From Nostoc sp. UHCC 0302 (GTDB lineage: Bacteria > Cyanobacteriota > Cyanobacteriia > Cyanobacteriales > Nostocaceae): a stretch of 64,000 bases of DNA. The translations under genes were made by a program, and so were the position numbers. Location: assembly GCF_038096175.1 (NCBI RefSeq), contig NZ_CP151099.1, forward strand, positions 126,501-190,500, given 5' to 3'. The notes below the pieces were generated by a model that worked only from the letters and a program-made list of their open reading frames with translations, did no database searches and had not been told where the DNA came from. Shown in pieces: positions 18,829 through 27,820 of this stretch; positions within the stretch are counted from its first letter, which is position 1, and the number at the start of each line of letters is the position of its first letter.

Positions 18829-20907
18829 GTGAAAAAGTATTTTTTATTGCTGCCAATTGCTTTACCAACTTTACTAATAGCATTTCCTGCTTTTGCTGAT
18901 GATATTGAAATTAAGCAGAAAAACATTGATAACTCAACCACAGCAACTTTAAATATTCCTAGTCTTAGTGAAATTCAGTTACCTACTACTAATGCTGAAT
19001 TATTAACTCAAAAATCTGCACCTGATGAACAGCCAGAAGCAGAGCCAACTTCTAGCGATGATGTAGATATTTCTATAGAAGCGATCGGAGAAAAAGATAG
19101 TCTCCCTCAGTCTACACCGACTTATGTAATTGAAAAAGAAGAAATTCAAAAACAGGGTGCTAATAGCCTAGCTGATATTTTAAAAAAAATGCCTGGGTTT
19201 GCTATTAATGATGCAGGTCATGGTGCAGATATTCACACAGGTACATATTACAGGGGAGCTTCAATTAATCAGTCTGTATTTCTGATTAATGGCAGACCAA
19301 TTAATAATAATGTCAATACTTATCATGGTGGAACTGATTTAAATAGCATTCCTATAGAGGCTATTGAACGAGTGGAATTATATAGCGGTACAGCCTCCGC
19401 TTTATATGGTTCTTCAGCCTTTGGAGGAGTTGTTAATATTATTACCAAGCAAGGTTATGGAAAACCTCAATTAACTGGTAGTGTGGAATTTGGCTCGTTG
19501 AATTTAAATAATCAACAAGTTACCTATGGAGGTTCATCGGGTGCTGTTAAGTATAACTTTAGCTTTGAAAGGTTCTTTACAGATAACCGTTATCGTGTGC
19601 CTGTAGGTGCGGCAAATCGCGATTCTGAAGGGTTTTTGTCGAATGCAGACACAGCTACAAGCACTTACTTTGGAAGTATTGCCGCGGATTTAGATAATAA
19701 AAACTCTTTAAATTTAGATGTTACTGCGCTTAGTAGTCGTCGTGGTTTAATTTATTTTGGGTTTCCTCTCCAGCAAGACCGATTAGACCACGATGGTTTG
19801 AACATTGGTTTATCTTGGAAAACTCGCCTGGGTAATGGAGAAAGTTCCAATTTGACAACCTCACTTGGTTATAACCGAGATTATTTCAGCACCTATGACC
19901 CTACAGGAAATTTTTACCGTACAGGTTCTTTAGATTCAGAACAACTGACAGCTAGAGTTGATAATGAATGGCAAGTTACTGCTAATAATAAATTACGTTG
20001 GGGATTAGATTTAAAAAACAGCGATATCAACGGTGATGTTTTGAGTACCAATCCAGAAAGGATTGCTGAAAACGAAACTGAAAATAAGAGTGTATTAAAT
20101 ACAGCTTTATTCGCTGTCAATACTTGGAATATTACTGATAATTTTCTTGTAGATTTAGGGTTAAGACAAAGCTTTGATGGTCAGTTTGGCAGTTATTTTA
20201 ACCCAAGTGTTGGATTTCGTTATGCCGTCACACCAAAAGTTGCTGTGCGTGGAAGTTGGGCGGGGGGACAACGCAATCCTGGGTTGGATCAATTGTATGT
20301 TTATGATACGGTTCATGGTTGGGAACCAAACCCTGATTTAAAACCAGAAAATGGCTCAACTTGGACTGCGGGAGTAGATATCAATTTTACTGATAATTTG
20401 ATTGGACAGTTTACTTACTTCGGCAGTAGTATCGATGACCGCCTGGGAGTAATCGCAGGAAGATGGGAAAACATTGGATTAGTAGATACCAATGGTTTAG
20501 AAGCCGCATTGCAATTTAAAATTGCTTCTGGCTGGTCAACTTTCCTTAACTATACTTATACAGATGCCCAAATAAAAACAGGTTCGGAGGAAGGTTTACA
20601 GTTAGGTTTGATTCCTTACTCTGTACTTCAAACTGGGGTAGGTTATGAAAATTCAGGATGGCAGGCTAATTTGTATGTTACCTATAACAGTGGTTCCCGC
20701 AGAGCGTTCTTTAATAATCCTGGTGATAAGACTACAGATTTTTCTCCATCTTTCGTAAATTTAGATTTCAGCGGTCGGATACCTGTGACCAGCAATATAG
20801 GACTGACGGTTTACTTAGAGAATTTACTAGACGAGCAATACGAACGAGTTAATCGGATTTATAGCCCAGGATTTACCTTCCGTCTGGGTTTAAGCGCAAC
20901 TTTGTAA
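18829..20907 (+). CDS. TonB-dependent outer-membrane receptor
   Basis: Energy-coupled outer-membrane importer of about 692 residues. I prefer the GTG at 18829 because it opens a clean signal peptide (MKKYFLLLPIALPTLLIAFPAFA); a GTG four codons upstream is possible. After an acidic linker comes the plug domain (TYVIEKEEIQKQGANSLADILKKMPG, LINGRPINNN, IERVELYSGTASALYGSSAFGGVVNIITK), then a 22-strand-type barrel ending in the aromatic terminus FTFRLGLSATL. The AMIN domain found on many cyanobacterial siderophore receptors is absent. The substrate is unknown. The shared element with petJ points to metal, possibly copper, limitation as the trigger. A vitamin B12 or siderophore role cannot be excluded. 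Confidence 0.92.
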   Translation: MKKYFLLLPIALPTLLIAFPAFADDIEIKQKNIDNSTTATLNIPSLSEIQLPTTNAELLTQKSAPDEQPEAEPTSSDDVDISIEAIGEKDSLPQSTPTYVIEKEEIQKQGANSLADILKKMPGFAINDAGHGADIHTGTYYRGASINQSVFLINGRPINNNVNTYHGGTDLNSIPIEAIERVELYSGTASALYGSSAFGGVVNIITKQGYGKPQLTGSVEFGSLNLNNQQVTYGGSSGAVKYNFSFERFFTDNRYRVPVGAANRDSEGFLSNADTATSTYFGSIAADLDNKNSLNLDVTALSSRRGLIYFGFPLQQDRLDHDGLNIGLSWKTRLGNGESSNLTTSLGYNRDYFSTYDPTGNFYRTGSLDSEQLTARVDNEWQVTANNKLRWGLDLKNSDINGDVLSTNPERIAENETENKSVLNTALFAVNTWNITDNFLVDLGLRQSFDGQFGSYFNPSVGFRYAVTPKVAVRGSWAGGQRNPGLDQLYVYDTVHGWEPNPDLKPENGSTWTAGVDINFTDNLIGQFTYFGSSIDDRLGVIAGRWENIGLVDTNGLEAALQFKIASGWSTFLNYTYTDAQIKTGSEEGLQLGLIPYSVLQTGVGYENSGWQANLYVTYNSGSRRAFFNNPGDKTTDFSPSFVNLDFSGRIPVTSNIGLTVYLENLLDEQYERVNRIYSPGFTFRLGLSATL

Positions 20908-20917
20908 CCATTGTGAT

Positions 20918-20942
20918 AGAGACGTTGCACGGCAACGTCTCT
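20918..20942. repeat. GAGACGTTGC hairpin repeat
   Basis: Perfect 11-bp stem AGAGACGTTGC / GCAACGTCTCT with a 3-base loop, ten bases after the receptor stop. It is one of several AGAGACG...CGTCTCT palindromes in the window (8968, 21668, 36631, 37812, 57259). There is no T-run, so it is not a classical terminator, though it may protect the mRNA end. Confidence 0.7.
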
Positions 20943-20949
20943 ACAATCC

Positions 20950-21273
20950 ATGCCCGAATCAATTAAAATGGCTGATATGAGAGCCAGAATTGAAAATCAA
21001 GTACTATTTCTGTGCCACGAGGATTTACCAGAGTTTAAAAAGGGTGGTTCTGTGGTCAGAAATTCTTATTTCTGGGCGCTGCGTTCAATTGCTGGTCGAG
21101 CTTCGCGTTATCGTGATTGGGAATATGAGCCGGAAGTTTGGCCAGCACTTTCGCGGATGCTTTTGTCGTTTGCTGAGTCTGGATATTTGGGTTATCGAGA
21201 AACCTTGCTGGAATTTCCTCAATCTCAAGAACAAATTCCTGAAGCGCTGCGAAATGCATCTACTTGGGAATAA
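20950..21273 (+). CDS. conserved-looking hypothetical protein, 107 residues
   Basis: I do not recognise this protein. It follows the receptor by 42 bp on the same strand, separated by a hairpin repeat. The likely start is either the ATG at 20950 or the ATG at 20968 (MADMRARIENQVLFLCHED). It is soluble, rich in aromatic and charged residues (NSYFWALRSIAGRASRYRDWEYEPEVWPALSRML, ESGYLGYRETLLEFPQSQEQIPEALRN), with no signal peptide or membrane helix. An overlapping frame begins at 20990, but its composition (Lys/Cys/Leu-rich, no domain look) is less protein-like, so this frame is preferred. Confidence 0.6.
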   Translation: MPESIKMADMRARIENQVLFLCHEDLPEFKKGGSVVRNSYFWALRSIAGRASRYRDWEYEPEVWPALSRMLLSFAESGYLGYRETLLEFPQSQEQIPEALRNASTWE

Positions 21274-21277
21274 GTTC

Positions 21278-21359
21278 TACCAATTCGCAATTAAGAAGCT
21301 TTAAATTTTACCTGGGTTTCCGGCTTTGCATCTGTCGCTTGATGAGAGGAAAATTGGTA
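21278..21359. repeat. short MITE-like element, TACCAATTC / ATTGGTA ends
   Basis: About 82 bp with inverted termini TACCAATT and AATTGGTA. Internal sequence AATTAAGAAG...TACCTGGGTTTCC...ATCTGTCGC is similar to the right half of 16575-16749, so both derive from one family. It is non-coding. Confidence 0.65.
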
Positions 21360-21624
21360 CTGTATCAAATCAGGTAGCATCTGAATGATTAAAAAACCGC
21401 AGAGACGCTGAGGGCGCAGAGGAAGAGGAAGAGAAATAATTCCGATAGAAACAGATTTGATATTAATCGTAGTTATAAATGTTGAAGCTGTTGTTAGAAC
21501 AGCTTGTGTTGTTATAAGAAAAACAAAAGCTGTTGTTAAAACAACTTAAGCTGTTGTTAGAAACGCAGTTTTTGTTTGGCTGATAATTTCATCCATTGTA
21601 GTAAACCACGACAGTTTTAACGCA
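21360..21624. repeat. repeat-filled intergenic stretch
   Basis: No gene is seen. It contains a CGCAGAGACGCTGAGGGCGCAGAGGAAGAG-type repeat (about 21403-21440) and three copies of AAGCTGTTGTTA(A/G)AA near 21485, 21527 and 21548. The cyanobacterial CGCAGAGG repeat recurs at 25965, 45416 and 45825. Confidence 0.6.
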
Positions 21625-21713
21625 ATACCAGTTTGAAAAAAGAATGTCACAAATAGACCATCTGTAGAGACGCGATTCATCGCGTCTTCATCCAAGGATA
21701 TGTTGCAATCATT
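21625..21713. repeat. MITE-like element with GACGCGAT hairpin (copy 2)
   Basis: Inverted copy of the element at 8928-9031: GTTTGAAAAAAGAATGT, AAATAGACCAT, the hairpin AGACGCGATtcATCGCGTCT (21668-21687) and TGTTGCAATCATT all match its reverse complement. It ends shortly before truB on the opposite strand's 3' side. Confidence 0.8.
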
Positions 21714-21731
21714 CGTCGAACTTATGTTATT

Positions 21732-22610
21732 TCACGAAATTGGTTCAAACACCATTTGAGGAATCAATACTTCGTCTTGTAATTGTCCAATACCTAAAAA
21801 GCGAGTCTCTTCTTCATAAACTCGCACTATTCCAGAGATATTGAGATTTAGAGAAACTCGCTGACCTTGACACCATTTTTGTGCAGGTGTTGCTGATAAA
21901 GTGACAGATGGCAAATGTTGCAAGGCGGCGTCAGGTGCAACAGGTTGAAATGTTCCAGCTTGCGTTTGTGTTTCTAAGTCAGTCAAGGTGAGACTGTTTG
22001 CTAAATGGAAACCGCTACTTTCAGTACGTATCAAAGCGGCGAGTGTGCCACTAGTTCCTAAAACCGTACCTAAGTCACGAGCGATCGCTCTTATATATGT
22101 ACCAGATCCGCAGGCGATCGCCACATCTAATTCGGGAAAATCTCCTTCCCGCCAATCTAAAATTTCTATATTAAAAATTTCTACTGTCCGCACTGGAACT
22201 TCCACTGCTTCACCTTTGCGTGCTAAATCATAAAGACGCTTTCCGTCCACTTGAATTGCACTGTAAATTGGTGGAATTTGCTCAATCTTCCCTTCAAATT
22301 GTGCCAGTGCTGTTTTAACCTCTGCCAAAGTTAAATGAGTACAAGGTTGTGAAGAGATAATCTCACCTTGTAAATCATCGGTTGTAGTCCGCACACCAAG
22401 ACGGATAGTGGCTTTATAAGCTTTTTCCCCTGGTAAATATTGTAATAGTCTTGTGGCTTTACCAAGTGCGATGGGTAACACTCCAGTAGCTGCGGGGTCT
22501 AAAGTTCCCGCGTGTCCCACACGTTTGAAGCGTAATAATTTTCGCACCCGCGCTACACAGTCGTGGGAAGTCCAGCCAAATGGTTTGTTTAAGTTAAGAA
22601 AACCTTGCAC
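21732..22610 (-). CDS. truB: TruB, tRNA pseudouridine-55 synthase
   Basis: Converts U55 to pseudouridine in the T-loop of nearly all tRNAs. 292 residues, normal for bacterial TruB. It starts [23 protein letters not shown]. The catalytic-loop signature [24 protein letters not shown] contains the essential aspartate. Further conserved blocks are [39 protein letters not shown] and [15 protein letters not shown]. The C-terminal PUA-like part ends [20 protein letters not shown]. It is 40 bp from the Uma2 gene upstream on the same strand, so they may share a transcript. Confidence 0.97.
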   Translation of the reverse strand: MQGFLNLNKPFGWTSHDCVARVRKLLRFKRVGHAGTLDPAATGVLPIALGKATRLLQYLPGEKAYKATIRLGVRTTTDDLQGEIISSQPCTHLTLAEVKTALAQFEGKIEQIPPIYSAIQVDGKRLYDLARKGEAVEVPVRTVEIFNIEILDWREGDFPELDVAIACGSGTYIRAIARDLGTVLGTSGTLAALIRTESSGFHLANSLTLTDLETQTQAGTFQPVAPDAALQHLPSVTLSATPAQKWCQGQRVSLNLNISGIVRVYEEETRFLGIGQLQDEVLIPQMVFEPIS

Positions 22611-22650
22611 AGTAGAATTTCATAGAGGTAAGATTCAAAGTTTAAAACCT

Positions 22651-23208
22651 TTAGGGAATTCCTGCTTGTTGAAAAATTTGTTCGGCTGTAATTTGCAACC
22701 CTTCCAACAAAGAATCTTCTAAAATATCTGCACTAAATTTTGTCTGAGGACGCGCATCAGGATAGAAAATAGTTACTGTTTTAGCTTTTGCATCCACAAC
22801 CCAAACCCTAAGTACACCTGCATCTAAATAATCTGTTGCTTTTGCACTCATTTGTCCAAAAGTTTGGTCAGGAGAGATAATTTCAATCACCAAGTCCGGG
22901 GGTACAGGACAAGCTTCATTTTCTATTACCTCACTAGGAAGACGAGAGTAGGAAACATAAAGTAAATCTGGTACTGGAACCCAATCTCTACCGTTACGCT
23001 TTAAAGTAACTGCCCATTCAATACCAACTTCACCGCGATTTTGCAATCCTTGGCTTAGAAGTGTGTAAATTGTACCTGTGAGCCTGGAATGATATCTTTT
23101 TGGAGCCATTTTTGGTTTTGCTTCACCATCTACTAACTCGTAGGTAATATCTTCCTCTGGTAGTGCGAGGAATTCTTGTAGTGTAAGTTGAGATTTGACT
23201 GAAACCAT
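22651..23208 (-). CDS. Uma2-family (DUF820) PD-(D/E)XK protein
   Basis: Second Uma2/DUF820 protein in the window (185 residues). Conserved blocks: LTLQEFLALPEED, YELVDGEAKPKM, the active-site aspartate context VPDLLYV, PDLVIEIISPDQTFGQMSAKATDYLDAGVLRVWVVD, and the C-terminal EQIFQQAGIP. It differs from the 17901 copy over most of its length, so this is not a recent duplication. It lies directly upstream of truB on the same strand. The role is unproven. Confidence 0.92.
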   Translation of the reverse strand: MVSVKSQLTLQEFLALPEEDITYELVDGEAKPKMAPKRYHSRLTGTIYTLLSQGLQNRGEVGIEWAVTLKRNGRDWVPVPDLLYVSYSRLPSEVIENEACPVPPDLVIEIISPDQTFGQMSAKATDYLDAGVLRVWVVDAKAKTVTIFYPDARPQTKFSADILEDSLLEGLQITAEQIFQQAGIP

Positions 23209-23843
23209 AAAATATTGTCACTTACTAACTGAACTGTATTGCATTCATCTTGCCTCACAATAATTTTTGCATAACTGTTTTGTCCTTAAAGATATAGGAG
23301 ATTGAGCAAATCTTGCATCAAACGACTATAAGTCACAGCTATAGTTTCCTATGGTCTGTTATTGCGTCAGCGTAACGCACCCTTCTCCTATCGGAAAAGT
23401 ATACTAAAAACCCCTTTTCAAACCTCTCCCCGAAAGGGGGAAAGGCTTTGAAACATTAAATTCTCATCACTTTAATCCTAGACTTGTTACTGAACCAAAC
23501 CTCTTCCCGAAACGAAGAGAGGCTTTGAAACTCCCATTTCCTTGTAGGGAAGGGGGGCTAGGGGGGTTAGGTTTAGGAGATTTTGTGTTAGCAGTAATAC
23601 TTTTAAAACATCCTCTTAGAAGTTTGGAGAGGAGTTTTTAACCTCATTAAATATAAAAGGCTTTGAGGTTCGTAGTGTGGTATTATATATTCCTCGACTT
23701 GTCTATTCGAGTAATAAAAAGAAACGCGAAGCATTTGTAACGCCTGCAACTATCCAAAGGTAGAGCTTTAGTAGCAGATTTGACATAATAATTGGAAAGA
23801 CAAAAATCTGTAACCGTAGCATTGAAACGTCTATAAAATTTTT
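23209..23843. other. gene-free stretch upstream of the arginine dihydrolase
   Basis: 635 bp without a credible gene. Most of its centre is the repeat element at 23399-23618. The last 200 bp should contain the promoter of the arginine dihydrolase gene; I see no clear NtcA site (GTA-N8-TAC) there. Confidence 0.5.
23399..23618. repeat. MITE-like element, AAACCTCTCC...GGCTTTGAAAC family (copy 1)
   Basis: Contains two versions of an AAACCTCT...(A)GAGAGGCTTTGAAAC hairpin (about 23417-23453 and 23498-23533), then GTAGGGAAGGGGGGCTAGGGG and TTAGGTTT, ending TTTTAAAACATCCTCTTAGA. The second half is clearly homologous to 58383-58535 (same hairpin, same GGGAAGGGGGGCTAGGGG block, similar right end TTTTCAAACATCTATCTTAGA). 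It is non-coding. Confidence 0.75.
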
Positions 23844-25955
23844 ATGACTTCCCTGATTCGTTTTTTGATGTGTCCGCCTGACCACTACGATGTAGACTAT
23901 GTGATTAATCCCTGGATGGAAGGAAATATTCACAAGTCATCGCGCGATCGCGCCGTGGAACAATGGCAAGGACTATACCATATTCTCAAACAACACGCCA
24001 TTGTAGATTTAGTAACACCCCAAAAAGGTTGGCCTGACTTAGTTTTTACAGCTAACGCCGGGTTAGTACTGGGGGATAATGTCGTTCTCAGTCGCTTTTT
24101 ACACAAAGAGCGTCAAGGAGAAGAACCTTACTTTGACGAATGGTTTGAGGCTAATGGTTATACAGTACATAAACTTCCTAAAGACTTGCCTTTTGAGGGA
24201 GCAGGGGACGCACTGCTAGACCGAGAAGGACGTTGGTTATGGGCGGGATACGGTTTCCGCTCAGAATTAGATTCTCACCCCTATCTAGCGAAATGGCTGG
24301 ATATAGAAGTGCTGTCTTTGCGACTGATAGATGAGCGTTTCTATCACTTGGATACTTGCTTCTGTCCGCTAGCAAATGGCTATTTACTGTACTATCCTGG
24401 TGCTTTTGATTCCTACTCCAACCGCTTAATTGAAATGCGCGTTGCAGCAGAAAAGCGAATTGCAATTGAAGAAGCTGATGCAGTTAACTTCGCTTGTAAT
24501 GCGGTGAATGTGGATAGCATCGTCATTATGAACAAGGCGAGTGATGCTTTGAAAGCACGCCTTGCAGATGCAGGTTTTCAAGTACTGGAAACACAGCTTA
24601 CAGAATTTCTCAAAGCTGGTGGTGCGGCTAAATGCTTAACCTTGCGGGTGACGGAACCAGTTAGAGATGAAATTCATGCCAATGTCTCGGTAGAAAGCCG
24701 CGTCATTCGTATGGAAGGGCATTTGCTAGATGCAGGTTTAATTAACCGCGCCTTGGATTTGATTGTGGATGCTGGCGGAAGTTTCCAAGTTCTGAATTTC
24801 AACTTGGGAGAACAGCGCCAAAGTACCTCAGCCGCCGAGGTGAAGGTATCAGCACCATCCCATGAAGTGATGGAAGAAATCATCTCCCGGTTGATTGATT
24901 TAGGTGCAGTTGATTTACCGCAAGATGAGCGGGATGCCAAACTAGAGCCAGTTATCCAAGATGGTGTAGCTCCTGATGATTTCTACGTCAGTACTATTTA
25001 TCCCACAGAAGTGCGGATTAAGGGTCAGTGGGTAAAGGTAGAAAATCAACGGATGGATGGTGCGATCGCCATTACCCAAACACCTAATGGTATAGTAGCT
25101 AGGTGTAAAATCTTACGCGAAGTCAAAGTAGGCGACCAAGTAGTTGTAGACGTACTGGGTATCCGCACTATCCGCAAAACTGAATCACGGGAACTTCGCA
25201 ATACCCAAGAATTCAGCTTTATGTCGGCAGGAGTTTCCAGCGAACGACGGGTAGAATTAATTGTCGAACAAGTAGCTTGGGAATTGCGTAAAATTCGAGA
25301 TGCAGGCGGTAAAGTTGTTGTCACAGCTGGGCCTGTAGTTATTCACACTGGTGGCGGCGAACACTTGGCGCGGCTGATTCGGGAAGATTACGTGCAAGCG
25401 CTGTTGGGTGGGAATGCGATCGCTGTCCACGACATCGAGCAAAATATGATGGGGACTTCCCTCGGTGTGGACATGAAACGCGGCGTTGCTGTTCATGGAG
25501 GACATCGCCATCACCTGAAGGTGATTAATACAATTCGTCGTCATGGCAGCATTGCTAAAGCAGTTGAGGCGGGGATAATTAAGAGTGGCGTCATGTATGA
25601 GTGCGTCCATAATCATGTGCCTTTCGTGCTGGCTGGCTCGATTCGCGATGATGGGCCTTTACCTGATACCCAAATGGATTTGATTAAGGCACAAGAAGAA
25701 TATGCTAAACACCTCGAAGGTGCGGAGATGATTTTGATGCTGTCATCAATGCTGCACTCGATTGGGGTGGGGAATATGACTCCTGCGGGTGTAAAAATGG
25801 TCTGTGTGGATATTAATCCAGCTGTGGTGACTAAATTAAGCGATCGCGGTTCGATAGAATCGGTAGGTGTGGTTACAGATGTCGGATTGTTTTTGAGTCT
25901 ACTAATACAGCAGTTGGATAAGTTGACGAGTCCTTATGTTGCTAAGGTAGGTTAA
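23844..25955 (+). CDS. agrE: bifunctional arginine dihydrolase / ornithine cyclodeaminase (AgrE/ArgZ)
   Basis: 703 residues, the length of the Anabaena enzyme. The N-terminal amidinotransferase-type domain (about 1-285) converts arginine to ornithine, ammonia and CO2. The substrate site NPWMEGNIH, TANAGLV, GAGDALLDREGRWL, the catalytic histidine in FYHLDTCFCP (H168) and the nucleophile in GGAAKCLTLRV (C264) are all present. A linker leads to the C-terminal domain (about 290-703; GPVVIHTGGGEHLARLI, CVDINPAVVTKLSDRG), which carries ornithine cyclodeaminase (proline-forming) activity in the Anabaena homologue. It works in catabolism of cyanophycin-derived arginine, especially in diazotrophic filaments. 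It stands alone apart from the small DUF2085 gene downstream. Confidence 0.95.
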   Translation: MTSLIRFLMCPPDHYDVDYVINPWMEGNIHKSSRDRAVEQWQGLYHILKQHAIVDLVTPQKGWPDLVFTANAGLVLGDNVVLSRFLHKERQGEEPYFDEWFEANGYTVHKLPKDLPFEGAGDALLDREGRWLWAGYGFRSELDSHPYLAKWLDIEVLSLRLIDERFYHLDTCFCPLANGYLLYYPGAFDSYSNRLIEMRVAAEKRIAIEEADAVNFACNAVNVDSIVIMNKASDALKARLADAGFQVLETQLTEFLKAGGAAKCLTLRVTEPVRDEIHANVSVESRVIRMEGHLLDAGLINRALDLIVDAGGSFQVLNFNLGEQRQSTSAAEVKVSAPSHEVMEEIISRLIDLGAVDLPQDERDAKLEPVIQDGVAPDDFYVSTIYPTEVRIKGQWVKVENQRMDGAIAITQTPNGIVARCKILREVKVGDQVVVDVLGIRTIRKTESRELRNTQEFSFMSAGVSSERRVELIVEQVAWELRKIRDAGGKVVVTAGPVVIHTGGGEHLARLIREDYVQALLGGNAIAVHDIEQNMMGTSLGVDMKRGVAVHGGHRHHLKVINTIRRHGSIAKAVEAGIIKSGVMYECVHNHVPFVLAGSIRDDGPLPDTQMDLIKAQEEYAKHLEGAEMILMLSSMLHSIGVGNMTPAGVKMVCVDINPAVVTKLSDRGSIESVGVVTDVGLFLSLLIQQLDKLTSPYVAKVG

Positions 25956-25964
25956 GAAAGTTTC

Positions 25965-25990
25965 GCGCAAAGGCGCAAAGGCGCAGAGGA
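25965..25990. repeat. CGCAAAGGCGCAGAGGAAGAG repeat supplying a ribosome-binding site
   Basis: Intergenic repeat of the CGCAGAGG family, from just after the arginine-dihydrolase stop to five bases before the ATG of the DUF2085 gene. Its GAGGA (25986-25990) is the only plausible Shine-Dalgarno sequence for that gene. Confidence 0.65.
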
Positions 25991-25995
25991 AGAGA

Positions 25996-26508
25996 ATGAC
26001 GGGAGTTGCTATTAGAAAAGAGTTGCAAGTTAATTGGGTCAGTTGGATTGCTGATTTTCTGCTGGTGGGAATGGTTTTTGGCCCGCCTATTGCTCCTTTT
26101 CTGGCTGCGTCTGGTGTGTCTTTGCTTGGCGGTATTGCGGACATTATTTATTTCATGGGTAATCATGTATGTCCGCAACCTACTTTGGGATTAGATTTAG
26201 CTCCGCCGTTTGTTATGGCTGTGTGTATGCGCTGCTACGGCACTGTTACGGGTTTACTGATTACTCGTCTACTGTATGGCGTAACTGGTGGTAAAGGTTT
26301 TTACTGGTTGAACCAGTATGGTTTAGGTGGTGCAGCCCTGACTAGTGTGCTAATGATGGCTTATCCTTTAGAATTGGCAGCACAGGTTTTTGGTTGGTGG
26401 AATTTTAATAATTACGTAGTTACGCCGTTTGGGTTGATTACGGGTTTGGCATGGGGATTATTTACGATGCCAATTTTGCACGATTGGCAGCGAAGAACCA
26501 ATTCATAA
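25996..26508 (+). CDS. DUF2085 integral membrane protein
   Basis: Membrane protein of 170 residues with four to five hydrophobic segments (about 18-40, 45-60, 80-100, 112-130, 138-155). The DUF2085 signature is visible: GNHVCPQP and then VCMRCYGTVTGLLITRLLYG, with the conserved Cys-x-x-Cys and arginine. The family has no known function. It begins 40 bp after the arginine dihydrolase stop, with its ribosome-binding site supplied by a dispersed repeat, so coupling with the upstream gene is possible but may be recent. Confidence 0.82.
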   Translation: MTGVAIRKELQVNWVSWIADFLLVGMVFGPPIAPFLAASGVSLLGGIADIIYFMGNHVCPQPTLGLDLAPPFVMAVCMRCYGTVTGLLITRLLYGVTGGKGFYWLNQYGLGGAALTSVLMMAYPLELAAQVFGWWNFNNYVVTPFGLITGLAWGLFTMPILHDWQRRTNS

Positions 26509-26564
26509 AGAGTTTGGTGCATTAGACCAAGCAAATGCACCCCATAAATTCAATTTTGAGAATT

Positions 26565-27455
26565 TTATTTAGGAGATTTGGCATCATCTGGCAAAATAGC
26601 CCCTGCCAAGTCTGCATAATCTATGTTGGCATCAGATAAGTTAGTACCAGTCAAATCAGCACCACGCAGGTTAGCAGATTTTAAATTTGCGCCTTTGAGG
26701 TTAGCACCACGCAAGTTAGCTCCTTGCAAGTCGAATCCTCCACAACTAGTACTAAAACCACGCAGGTCTGCACCGCTGAGATTGGCACCGTTGAGACGAG
26801 GACAACCACGAGCGCCTCTCAGATTAGCACCTGTCAAATCACCCCGTTCTAAGTTTGCTGAACCCAAGTCAACGCCAACTAGATAACATTTTGAGCATTT
26901 CTTCGTTTTTGTTAAAGTTTCAAGATTCTTACTAGCATCATCAGGTGAACTATTAGTTGTATTTGTAGAAACTAATGGTGCAGAAGTTCTTTCAGGTTGC
27001 TTTGCAACAGATGAAGTTGCAGGTGAAGAGGCAATTGGTTTAACCTCTGGCACACCTGATGCTTTAAATCTTATTTGTCTAGTTGTGGTTTGTTCATTTT
27101 CTAAGTTAATTGTGAAGTTTTGAGTCGGGTAATTTTCTTTACTTAGAATAAGGTCAACATCACCTTTACTAGGAATTTGAACTTTAGCATAACCAGCATT
27201 ATTAGTCCATTGAATTTCAGGCGCACCTTGAGAAATGAACTGAATTCTTACTCCGTCTAAAGGTTCTCCTGTTTCTTTTAGTGTAATAAGTTGAACCACT
27301 GCTTTTGGAACTACACAAGTTTCTGCTTTTAGCCCGACAGAACACCTAAATTCTGGAACTGTTACTACAGTAGCGATAGCTCCAGCAATAGCAATTGGAG
27401 TTCCTAAAACAAAACCCCATTTAGTAAAATTAAACTTCTTTTTGTTTTGGGCCAT
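26565..27455 (-). CDS. pentapeptide-repeat protein with membrane anchor and carboxypeptidase-like domain
   Basis: 296 residues. One membrane helix near the N-terminus ([21 protein letters not shown]) is followed by a beta domain resembling PEGA or carboxypeptidase regulatory folds ([21 protein letters not shown] ... [22 protein letters not shown]). A Ser/Thr/Pro linker (140-180) leads to a CSKC motif and about 18 A(D/N)LxG pentapeptides ([49 protein letters not shown]) that fold as a right-handed quadrilateral helix. The function is unknown; cyanobacteria have many such proteins. An extra CPRL and CGGF interrupt the pentapeptide run, suggesting a disulfide. Confidence 0.85.
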   Translation of the reverse strand: MAQNKKKFNFTKWGFVLGTPIAIAGAIATVVTVPEFRCSVGLKAETCVVPKAVVQLITLKETGEPLDGVRIQFISQGAPEIQWTNNAGYAKVQIPSKGDVDLILSKENYPTQNFTINLENEQTTTRQIRFKASGVPEVKPIASSPATSSVAKQPERTSAPLVSTNTTNSSPDDASKNLETLTKTKKCSKCYLVGVDLGSANLERGDLTGANLRGARGCPRLNGANLSGADLRGFSTSCGGFDLQGANLRGANLKGANLKSANLRGADLTGTNLSDANIDYADLAGAILPDDAKSPK

Positions 27456-27820
27456 GTTATGTTATTGCCTTTAGTTACAGTTTGACAATCTAAGAGTAAT
27501 CAGCTTTAGTTACAAGGCTGAGTATCGGTTTTCCCGATACTTAACCGTCAAAACTAGTGAGCTTGATGTTCTTGAGTTAGCCTTGACCTTTAAATGATTT
27601 TACTGAGAAGGCTTTTAATTTAAAAGTTTATTTTGTAGTATACAGTAATACTAAAACATTCGTGAAAAACAAGATTCCCGGCTTATTTAAATAAGTTGGG
27701 AATCTTGTTTTTATCTTTTCAGAAATAAAATAGGATTGCTATATGAACTGAATATTTTACTATTCAGACCAACTTTTAGCGGCTAGGTAAATCAAGTCAT
27801 AGAAAATGCTTTAAAGTATT
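27456..27820. other. spacer between pentapeptide and amidase genes
   Basis: 365 bp, no gene. It contains the strong palindrome at 27670-27707 and a GGATTGCTATA end (27733-27743) of the same repeat family as 31998-32178. Confidence 0.5.
27670..27707 (-). terminator. strong bidirectional hairpin downstream of the amidase gene
   Basis: CAAGATTCCC-GGCTTATTTAAATAAG-TTGGGAATCTTG, a stem of ten or more pairs extended by the inner CTTATT/AATAAG pair. On the minus strand it is followed by TTTTT, and on the plus strand by TTTTTAT, so it can end transcription in both directions. It lies 113 bp after the amidase stop. The same hairpin type occurs at about 32112-32150. Confidence 0.75.

Noticed and set aside
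20990-21304. 104-codon plus-strand frame overlapping the 107-residue protein
   Set aside because: Composition is less protein-like, and the other frame starts nearer to the receptor gene and looks coding.
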